From the NCBI GenBank assembly GCA_025667525.1, contig CM046875.1, forward strand, positions 527,955,079 to 528,019,078: a stretch of DNA of 64,000 nucleotides, read 5' to 3'. Shown here piece by piece: positions 18,631-26,943 of the stretch. Position 1 is the first letter of the stretch, and each line of letters begins with the position of its first letter. The translations under genes were made by a program, and so were the position numbers. The stretch is from Glebionis coronaria (taxonomy: Eukaryota; Streptophyta; Magnoliopsida; Asterales; Asteraceae). The notes beneath the pieces were generated by a model. The model worked only from the letters and a program-made list of their open reading frames with translations, did not search any database and had not been told where the DNA came from.

Positions 18631-19424
18631 TTTATGATCCCTTGAAAAAATATTATCAAAAAATGATCGAACAATGAAATAAGGTTATGTGTTTTTGTGT
18701 TGTTAACTAAAAGATGTTGTTATCATTTTGTTGTGTTTACTTTTGAAATTTACCAATTTACCAAATTTAATGCCAAATAGAAGAAATCCACTAAGTATCC
18801 AAAAACAAGTTCTATCGGAATGTTTCTTTCTGTCTGAATACCTAGATCGGAATGTCCAGATCAGAATGTCTTACTATCAGAATGCTTAGATCGTAATGTA
18901 AACCTGTTGGAATGTTGCTGGTATCGGAATGCTTAGATCGCAATGTAATCCTGTCGGAATGCTTAGATCGCAATGTGCTATCGGAATATTCAAATCGGAA
19001 TATGGCTGAAACAATTTAGGCAGAGTAACGACTTAAAATTCCTTATAACCGTCGGAATCCCAGATCGCAAAGATCGATCGGAATGTCCAGATCGGAATAA
19101 GTATCGAAATCCAAGGATCACAAAGTAGAACCAGTTGGTTATTGCGATCGAAACCCTTTCACTTGTACTTTCCGATGGTGATGCTAGCTTGAATTTCGGA
19201 ATGAAGAAAACAAGATAGTTTTGAACTTTTGATCCAAGAAAGATTGTGTTTTAACCAAAATCAAGATACCAAAAACACTACAACACGATTAAATAAGTTA
19301 TACTTCTTGAAATCACGATCAAACACAAATTTTTTTTTTGATGTTTCGGCAAGAAAAACTCAAAAGCTACGAAATGATTAGAAAAGCATACACAACACTA
19401 AAACCAACCTATATTTCATCCCAT
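18631..19424 (-). mobile_element. 5' leader of copia element B
   Basis: Untranslated leader between primer site and gag start. It contains a cluster of ATCGGAATG/GATCGCAATG repeats (18813-19098), listed separately. No gene is visible. Confidence 0.7.
18813..19098. repeat. cluster of degenerate TCGGAAT repeats in the leader of B
   Basis: At least eight short units of the type ATCGGAATG, GTCGGAATG or GATCGCAATG, commonly separated by CTTAGATC, lie within 290 bases. In the sense of element B (- strand) they read CATTCCGAT. A comparable cluster in sense orientation lies in the E4 LTR at 56614-56940. Confidence 0.7.
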
Positions 19425-19437
19425 GCTCTTGATACCA
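19425..19437 (-). promoter_or_regulatory. primer binding site of copia element B
   Basis: On the - strand TGGTATCAAGAGC, two bases inside the LTR, is the usual initiator-Met tRNA site TGGTATCAGAGC with one extra A. Confidence 0.75.
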
Positions 19438-19439
19438 AT

Positions 19440-19739
19440 TGTAGAACAATGATAATCTTTATGAATCAAGAGGGTTGATGTTTTCTAGAGAGAGAAACTT
19501 AGAGAGAGAAATGAAAGAAACTTGTTATATTGAAAATAAGAAATAAAACAACCAACACCTCTTTCCATGTTGGAAAGAGGCTTATATACCCAAGTCCTTA
19601 ATGGACTTGGGCCTCCGGCCCATGAACATGCTCATGGGTCGGGCTATTTAATAAAAGTAACTTAAACACTACTACGAGCCTATAACTATATTGTTGGAGT
19701 GACCGAGACTTTCTATATACGTAAAACGTATTTCCAACA
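19440..19739 (-). repeat. 5' LTR of copia element B (300 bp)
   Basis: On the - strand it begins TGTTGGAAATACG at 19739 and ends TTGTTCTACA at 19440, followed by the primer site. The TATA box TATATAAG is at 19581-19588. The three hairpins of LTR A have positional counterparts: H1 19619-19638 (CCCATGA/TCATGGG), H2 19589-19611 (CCCAAGTCC/GGACTTGGG) and H3 19558-19580 (CCTCTTTCC/GGAAAGAGG). Confidence 0.88.
19558..19638 (-). promoter_or_regulatory. three hairpins flanking the TATA box, LTR of B
   Basis: The stems are perfect (7, 9 and 9 bp) but differ in sequence from those in LTR A: H2 changes one pair (CCCAAGCCC to CCCAAGTCC with the matching change in the other arm), H3 is longer, and H1 has a wholly different stem. 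The TATA box again lies directly between H2 and H3. Confidence 0.8.
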
Positions 19740-20011
19740 ATATTATTTATATCTTTTTTTCAAGAGGTAACAGGATATTGCCTATACTTTTTTTAATATG
19801 CTAAAAGATATTTTCTATATCTTTTATATTAAAAAAAATCATGATTTTTATATTAATAAGATATTACGTATATCTCTTAACTTGGTAACAAGATATTATA
19901 TATATCCTTTAGCTTTGTGCGATTTCCTTTTATTACGATAAATGTTCACATCTTTCAATACATATCTAGATGCATATTTGCATGTCTAGTATTAAGTGAT
20001 TGCTTATGATA

Positions 20012-20013
<2 letters not shown>

Positions 20014-20048
<35 letters not shown>
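20014..20048. repeat. (TA)n microsatellite
   Basis: About 17 uninterrupted TA units. Confidence 0.95.
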
Positions 20049-20050
<2 letters not shown>

Positions 20051-20398
20051 TAGTCCATACAGTCGGACATCTTTAGCCTACGGGCGTACATGTACACATC
20101 GTTCCCAGGCGGAATAAGAGGATTGAGTGAACCTAATAATTCAACTTGTCGTGTAAGAGGGTTGCAAACCCAACGACCACGGATCATGTATCCTTGTTAG
20201 ACACCTTGCTATCAAGACGTTGTAGTAAGTTGGGCAAACCACATGACTCATGATGGACTTGCAAAAGACACATTGTGCACATCTAACAAAATTTTGTCAA
20301 AACTTTGACCGTCCTTGTGGTAGTAGCGTTACGCCGCACGTAATGGCATAGCTCATCAAATAAGTTAGTTAAGATACGCCTTATACTATGTGACAATT

Positions 20399-20510
20399 CG
20401 CGGTTATGGTAAGACCCATCCGCGTTGGTTCACACGTTCGAACCTAATTTCTATCTTTCGTACGCGGCTATGGTATATCCATTCGCGTTGGTCTACACGA
20501 CCATAATTTT
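20399..20510. repeat. two-copy tandem repeat, unit 64 bp
   Basis: The copies start at 20399 (CGCGGTTATGGTA) and 20463 (CGCGGCTATGGTA). Each contains CGCG...CGCGTTGGT and ends in a CACACG/TACACG motif; each begins and ends with CGCG or TCGCG, which could pair. Confidence 0.65.
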
Positions 20511-20631
20511 TTGAATACTTGATTAAGTTTAATAGGACTATCGAGTGTAGCACCATTAAACTTGGGGGGCTACTAGGGTATACTAATACCACTATTTATG
20601 TGCACGTCACACAAATATCTTTGGATATATT

Positions 20632-22092
20632 CCTTTGCCGCAGAAGTCCGCCTTCTGCCAGTTTATTCATTTGCCATGGAAGTATCTCTTCCATTGGCTT
20701 ATTCCTTCGCCGCAGAAGTACTCCTTCCGCGCGCTTGTTTTTTCGCCATGGAAGTATCTCTTCCATTGGCTTATTCCTTCGCCGCGGAAGTAATTCTTCC
20801 GCGCGCTTGTTTTTTCGCCATGGAAGTATCTCTTCCAATGGCTTATTCCTTCGCCGCGGAAGTACTCCTTCCGCGCGCTTATTTTTTCGCCATGGAAGTA
20901 TCTCTTCCATTGGCTTATTCCTTCGTCGCGGAAGTACTCCTTCCGCACGCTTATTCCTTTGCCACGGAAGTATCTCTTCCGTTGGCTTATTCGTGCGCCG
21001 TGGAAGTATCTCTTCCACGTGCTTATTATTTCGCCACGGAAGTATCTCTTCCACATGCTTATTATCTTCGCCGTGGAAGTATCTCTTCCACGTGCTTATT
21101 ATCTTCGCCGTGGAAGTATCTCTTCCACGTGCTTGTTATCTTCGCCATGGAAGGATCCTTCCACGAGCGCATTGCTTTCGCCGTGGAAGGATCTTTCCAC
21201 GAGCTCATTGCTTTCTCCGTGGAAGAATCCTTCCACGGGCTCATTATCTTTATCCGTGGAAGAATCCTTCCACGGGCTCATTATCTTTCTCCGTGGAAGA
21301 ATCCTTCCACGGGCTAATTATCTTTCGCCGTGGAAGAATCCTTCCACGGGTTCATTATCTTGGTCGCGGAAGTGATTCTTCCGCGCACTCGTTACCTTGG
21401 TCGCGGAAGTAATTCTTCCACGCACTCATTATCTTCGTCGTGGAAGTACTTCTTCCACTGGCGCATTCTTTTCGCAACGAAAGTACTCCTTCCGTTGGCT
21501 CGTTATTTTCGCAGTGGAAGTACTCCTTCCACTGGCTCATTATCTTCGTCGTGGAAGTACTCCTTCCACTGGCGCATTCTTTTCGCAACGGAAGTACTCC
21601 TTCCGTTGGCTCGTTATTTTCGCAGTGGAAGTACTCCTTCCACTGGCTCATTATCTTCGTCGTGGAAGTCCTCCTTCCACTGGCGCATTCTTTTCGCAAC
21701 GGAAGTACTCCTTCCGTTGGCTCGTTATTTTCGTAGTGAAAGTACTCCTTCCACTGGCTCATTATCTTCGTCGTGGAAGTACTCCTTCCACTGGTGCATT
21801 CTTTTCGCAACGAAAATACTCCTTCCGTTGGCTCATTATTTTCGCAGTGGAAGTACTCCTTCCACTGGCTCATTATCTTCGCCATGGAAGTACTCCTTCC
21901 ACTGGCTCATTATCATTCGTCGCGGAAGTACTCCTTCCGTTGGCTCGTTGTCTTCGCCGCGTAAGTACTTCTTTCGCTGGCTCGTTATACACGCCGCGTA
22001 AGTACTCTTTCGATGGTTCGTTATTCATGTCACGGAAGTACGTCTTTCGTTGGTTCATATCTTTACTGCGGAAGTACGCCTTCCGCGACAAA
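20632..22092. repeat. hairpin minisatellite, 36-37 bp unit, about 40 copies
   Basis: Each unit holds a short inverted repeat of the type GGAAG-TACTC-CTTCC with two or more further stem pairs, joined by a 12-16 base linker such as GCTTATTCCTTCGC. Starts at 20674, 20710, 20746, 20782, 20818 and 20854 are exactly 36 apart; later units are 36 or 37. Stem edges vary but stay paired: ATGGAAG/CTTCCAT, GCGGAAG/CTTCCGC, GTGGAAG/CTTCCAC, ACGGAAG/CTTCCGT. From 20674 two unit types alternate (a 72-bp dimer); from about 21440 a three-hairpin unit of about 110 bp recurs. The long open frames on both strands are by-products of a unit length divisible by three. Confidence 0.93.
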
Positions 22093-22634
22093 TTACTTTG
22101 CCTGGCCATGGAGTGATTTTTCCAAAGTTTATATTGTTTGGTCTTAATTAGACGGAGCCTGATCAACTACGTTTAGTTCAGAAAAAACCATTATAAATTT
22201 TTGGCATTCATTATTATATGTCTTGGCCGTAAGACGGATATAATATCCACATCATCTTGCCACAGAAGTACGAATTCTGTTGGCCTTAAGACGAATGCAA
22301 TATTCGCATTATGTTGCATCATCAGTGGGTACAAGTAGTACGCCTTCAAAATATTCACAATGTAGCATACGGGTTCGCCTCCACCTTCACAAAACCTTCT
22401 TATCATCCTCACGTTAGAGATGAATAAGAATGATACCTTGCTAATACCAGTGTTACCCCGGCTATAGAACACGATTTCTTCTTACGGGGTCCTTACCGTC
22501 TAATCACGGGAAACCAAGCATTCGAGCACAATCGTCCGTCTTACGTATACGTGTTTTCCCATTTCTTTCAACGTGGATATGCTTACAGGTAGCAGATATG
22601 GTGTAAATTCTAGTACCCTCGGTGACAACCTCGC
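22093..22634. other. non-coding segment right of the hairpin array
   Basis: No gene is supported. Decayed hairpin-like pieces continue (for example ACAGAA...TTCTGT near 22263-22281, and twin phrases GGCCGTAAGACGGATA and GGCCTTAAGACGAATG about 60 bases apart). The rest shows nothing I recognise. Confidence 0.4.
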
Positions 22635-22863
22635 ATACTAGACTGGGGGGACATGATGACGTATAGTGGCTATGCTCACTATTCGTAACCCCAAACCATC
22701 ATCTTTTCGCTAAAAGTATCCCATTACGAGTGGAGCCATATGTTACGGACAACCCACGAGGATGTCCTAGCAGCAAGCCGCACGCGCTTGTTTAGTGAGC
22801 ATGATACACGAATGAGTCTAGCATAACATGCTCATGGACCATATCATACTAGACTGGGGGACA
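22635..22863 (+). promoter_or_regulatory. duplicated polypurine tract / LTR-start motif of E5
   Basis: CATACTAGACTGGGGGGACA followed by TGATGACGTATAG (LTR-like start at 22654) recurs 210 bases later as CATACTAGACTGGGGGACA followed by TGTCGACGTACAG (start at 22864). The second is the better candidate for the true polypurine tract, since an LTR-like sequence with TATA box and CA end follows it. Confidence 0.6.
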
Positions 22864-23183
22864 TGTCGACGTACAGTCAGTATTTGGCCCAGCCCGACAG
22901 GCCCGCGGCCCACACATACCTAACTTACCCTTCAAGAAACCCTAGCACTATATAAACAAGGCTAGGGGTCTCATTCTACAACAGGTTCTCTCTCTTAACC
23001 AAACCTCTTATACAACATGTCGATCAAATACTAACTTGACCGTCGGAGGTGGACCCCGGGGCTCCAGCCTCAGGTCTACGTCTAACCGGTTCTTCTTTGT
23101 TTGTAGCATTACTCAGGACCCGGGAAGACGATTAACGGCCCAGGAGAGTCGTCAGACCGGCCCAGCCAAAATATGCTCCAACA
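22864..23183 (+). repeat. probable 3' LTR of element E5 (320 bp)
   Basis: Starts TGTCGACGTACAG after a polypurine tract, has a TATA box CTATATAAAC at 22947-22956 and ends ATGCTCCAACA. No primer site follows, so it is the 3' LTR or a solo LTR. The TATA box sits in the loop of a perfect 7-bp hairpin, CCCTAGC (22940-22946) with GCTAGGG (22961-22967). E3 LTR sequence resumes a few bases further on, so E5 appears to have inserted into the E3 left LTR. Its 5' end is not in the window and no coding domain identifies its lineage; a Tat-like gypsy origin is a guess. Confidence 0.55.
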
Positions 23184-23188
23184 TTAAC

Positions 23189-25949
23189 AATACGGCTAAA
23201 AACCCTTTTCCACCTACGGCTAAAAACCCTTTTCCATAACAAACCTTCAAGCTCATTTACTACTCCTAAAGCATGTCTCATCCTACTTGAATGCTTATCA
23301 CTAGTTCACTCTACAAGTATCTTGATCATTGAAGCAAGTAAAGAAGCCCTAGAAGCTCCCATCGAGGCCACGGCTTGTTTTAGCTATAAGGATTCCCATT
23401 GTTGACAGCTTATCACTTGTTCTTACTATCATTCCTAAACCTATCTAAACAAGTAAGTTAAACTTAAACCTATCTTTCAATGTATTTACCTTTCATATAC
23501 ATTAACATACACATGGTTATTCTTAGTAAAATTTAATGTTGAAACAAATATATGAAACCCTAAACCTATTTTAGGTCACGGCTTGAATTATGTCATGACT
23601 TAAAATGATATAAAATCTTAATAACCATGAAGAACATATCACTATAAGCTAGTTAAACTCGAAAAACTATGGAAACCTAAGCATGCATATATATGGGACG
23701 TGGGGTATAAGCCCTATGATTCTATATTGGGTAATCTTGTAATATTTAGATACGCCTAGAAATACTAGATTTATGATTATAGTTGCCTTAAAATGATAAG
23801 CTCACTATTTTTGCCTTGTAAGATTTAGTTTAAGCCCACTATAATAAGCTAACCTATATATACTCCATTATTACTAGATAAAGTTTTTATAAAACTTTTA
23901 GTGTCAAAATATAACTTTATAAAGTTTCATGTTGAAAATATAGATCTATAAGTGTTTTGGACTAAAATAATAAATGTAAGAAGTTTTGGATTAAAATAAT
24001 AGATCTACTAAATTTCGGATTAAAAGTAACATATATAATAATTTCGGATTGGATTTGTAATTTTACAAAGTGTAGGGATCTAAATGAACAAGTATAGAAC
24101 TTATTTTCCAAAAATATAAACCTTAGGGCCACTTTTGTAATTAGCCGTGAGTTGAGGGTGTTGTTTTGACATTATCCGAAACTCCAAGTTAACATAAAGG
24201 ACTTAAATGAGATTTCTATAACGTTAGGGTAATTTGTGTAATTTAATAAAATCCTAGGGATTCCTTTTGCCACTTACCGAATTTAATATAAGCCCTAGGG
24301 ACCTTTTATTCTAACTTAGTAAACTCTACTAACCCTAAGTAAACCCTAGGGGATATTTGTGCCTTAAGCCGAAACATATACAAGCCCTAGGGGCACTTAT
24401 GAAACTTATAAGCAAACCTTAATATAAGCCGAATACTTTAGGGACTAAATTTGCCATTCTATGAAACTTAAACAAACCCTAGTTACACATGTAACTAGGG
24501 AGGGACCAATATTGTAATTACCTGAAATATTTAGAAACCCTAGGGGTATAAAAGTAATTTAACCGCGGGTAATTATTTAAATAGAAGGACTAAAATGTAA
24601 TTTATACAAAGTATAACGAACCCTAAAATTTCTATATTTATATACGATATTTAAAACTTAAAACTTAAATAAACATAACATTTGTTATTTTTCCGAACTT
24701 ATAATTTCATAATTATAAACACTACGTAAACGTGGAATTTAATTAAAATGTTATACGTTTTATAAACCTTATTTATATATCGAATATAAATTAAAAATGA
24801 TTAACTTATAAAATAAATATATTAATTATATTTATTTTCTATTACCTTAAATATATATAAAACTACCTTTTATAAATATTTAAAGTGTTTTATAAACAAC
24901 ATAAGTACAAAAATATTAATTAAATAGATTAATTAATTTAACCTTATTATTTATTTTTATACTTAAAATAACTACTACTAGAACTTGTACAACGATGAAC
25001 TAAAGTACAAGTATCGTAATAAAATGCTTAAAACCAGTATAAGAATGCACAGATTTATTCTGAAACTTTTATGCATTATGTTATGCATTTAATGAGACCT
25101 TATAATTATTTAGGTCGTTGATTGTATCGTGAGCATCCTTATCAGATTTATCTACTGACTTATTGATGTACTACTGAGGTGAGTTCATGGCCCCACTTTA
25201 TATATTGACAAACTTTTAAACCTTTTAATGGGGAAGAAAACATGCAACATATTTTATTTTATGGACATGGATTGAACTGTGAAACCTTTGATTACATTGC
25301 CTATTGTAGATGAACCCGCATGACCCGTGCATCTGAAACTATTAGAATTATTGAATTACATGAATGTTATAAATAGATCTATTTGGGATTGACCGTCCCC
25401 ATCTGGGTGAGTCATGCTCACTGTGCCTAGGCCAGGACAATAGATGTTTCACATGCCAGCACTTATTATTTTTATGGGTGCCTTTTTATAAGGCGAAGGG
25501 TCCTTATTTGTTAAGGACTTAACTGTCAAATCTCAGTTTCAGGCAATATGGGAATGTAATTACTTTTAAGTGTTGATGCTTTGTGCATTACTACTTTAGT
25601 GAATATTTATTGTCCAAACTTATTTTATTAAACTTGTGAATTCACCAACTTTATGTTGACTCTCTAAGCATGTTTTCTCAGGAAACTGAAGCAGGTTTTG
25701 GTGTGCATGGAGTCAAGCATCATGATAGGCTGCATTTATAGAGCTCATCTGGGGTTTTATAAACTGGGGAATAATTCAAACTGTTGAACAATGTTAAAGA
25801 CTATTCTAATACTATTTGCACTTTTAATCATGTAATAAATGCAAGGATAATATTTTATCTGTTGCTCTATACACTGTATGCTGTTGATCCACCTACGTGA
25901 CACCCAAATATTATTTCTGCTGCATTTGACTCAATTTGGGGGTGTCACA
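23189..25949 (+). repeat. E3 5' LTR, truncated at its left end
   Basis: Aligns with 48950-51649 of the right E3 LTR; the first ~990 bases of the LTR are missing here, replaced by E5 sequence. At the junction a phrase of about 25 bases starting TACGGCTAAAAACCC is present twice in tandem. The LTR ends GGGTGTCACA at 25949, directly before the primer site. A segment of about 45 bases near 24250-24300, between two copies of a CCTAGGG phrase, is present here but absent from the right LTR. Confidence 0.88.
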
Positions 25950-25952
25950 GAA

Positions 25953-25965
25953 TGGTATCAGAGCG
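25953..25965 (+). promoter_or_regulatory. E3 primer binding site, tRNA-iMet
   Basis: TGGTATCAGAGCG, three bases after the LTR end, is the canonical plant initiator-Met site. Confidence 0.95.
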
Positions 25966-26294
25966 ATAGTTATAGAGAATCAGAACAAAAATTAAAATAA
26001 ATATAAAAATAAATTTTTTATATAATCTGGACTATAACTGCTTTAAAAATCTTTTGGGATTTTCGGGACTAGAATAGTTAAGCATGTAGAGTGTAGAGCA
26101 TACATCTATTGTGTGATTGACTGTGCATTGATTATTAACATCCGATTGATTAATCTTATAAGTATTAACATAACCTTTAACATCGCCATGTTAAACGGCA
26201 CTATTATATAATTTAAATTATTATTTCCCAAAACTTTTAACTTGAGTAAGTTTACACTTATGTCAATTAAAACTATATTACTTTCAGATTCACC
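25966..26294 (+). mobile_element. E3 leader upstream of the small frame
   Basis: AT-rich leader without a gene. It ends in a pyrimidine-rich run and TTTCAG at about 26282-26287, which could act as a 3' splice site before the small open frame. Confidence 0.5.
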
Positions 26295-26537
26295 ATGACA
26301 TCACCTACTGATACTACTGATGCCGTATCCCCGACGACCGTCTTGTGTGGATGGCTATCTGCCGGTGACGCAGACGATAGTCACACTTCTGTTGACGCCG
26401 CATCTATTGAGGCACTCCGACTGCTCAAGGAGACCCGGACTGCCATGACCGCGATGCAGGATGCCATGCAGGCACCAGCCGTTTCATCACCACCAGTGGC
26501 ACCAGCCATATTTGAGGAGTCCGTTAGGCATGAGTAG
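26295..26537 (+). CDS. small open frame in the E3 leader (80 residues)
   Basis: An 80-residue frame between primer site and gag, rich in Thr, Ala, Ser and Asp, with a short amphipathic stretch in the middle (EALRLLKETRTAMTAMQDAMQ). I recognise no family. It is much richer in G+C than the flanking leader, which favours real coding history over chance. It could be a remnant of an exon or a small accessory protein of this Tekay-like family; a chance frame is also possible. No stop interrupts it although gag-pol downstream has six. Confidence 0.4.
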   Translation: MTSPTDTTDAVSPTTVLCGWLSAGDADDSHTSVDAASIEALRLLKETRTAMTAMQDAMQAPAVSSPPVAPAIFEESVRHE

Positions 26538-26943
26538 ATTAGTTTTACTAGATTTCTGTACATCATGTCAAGCTATTAGGGTTGCATCCCGGCTAGCATG
26601 ATTTAGGATCTTTTGTATTTGTATTTTCCTTTCATCAGTTGTATTCCTGTACTGTACTTTTAGATTGTAGACGATGTACTTTAGATTACATGTACCACCA
26701 TCCCAGACAGGCGGACTGTGCTCTGTCTTGGATCAGGTTGTACATTTTGTATTGTATTCCTATTCGAGAAATGGCATGTACTCGTCATCTTTTGTTATAT
26801 TATGTACTGTATTATATCATGAACTCTTAACAGGTTATCATATTTGTTGTGAATTCTATGAATGTACTCTTTTCATGCACCTAAATATAAACTATACTAA
26901 TACATGAAACTAATGATATCATTTTGTATATGACTATAGACAA
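26538..26943 (+). mobile_element. E3 leader between small frame and gag
   Basis: About 400 bases with many short TGTACT/TTGTAT phrases; no gene is supported. Small frames at 26639-26907 are judged chance. Confidence 0.5.

Larger units (their letters stand above)
19740..20631. other. non-coding, probably internal part of element E5
   Basis: No gene is supported. It contains a (TA)n tract at 20014-20048, a 64-bp tandem duplication (20399-20510), and a polypurine-like run CTTGGGGGGCTACTAGGG near 20561-20578. It may belong to the same LTR element as the hairpin array and the LTR at 22864-23183. Confidence 0.4.

Noticed and set aside
20632..22092. CRISPR-like array of short palindromic repeats
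   Set aside because: The linkers are repeated rather than unique spacers, there are no cas genes, and the setting is a plant retroelement block.
20519..22166. Many long open frames on both strands, encoding repeated Arg/Lys/Glu/Ser/Leu-rich proteins
   Set aside because: The 36-bp repeat is a multiple of three and lacks stops in several frames, so all frames stay open by chance. The proteins in different frames are equally repetitive and have no domain.
26639..26907. Small frames of 63 and 77 codons between the E3 leader frame and gag
   Set aside because: Overlapping frames in TGTACT-rich sequence without motifs.
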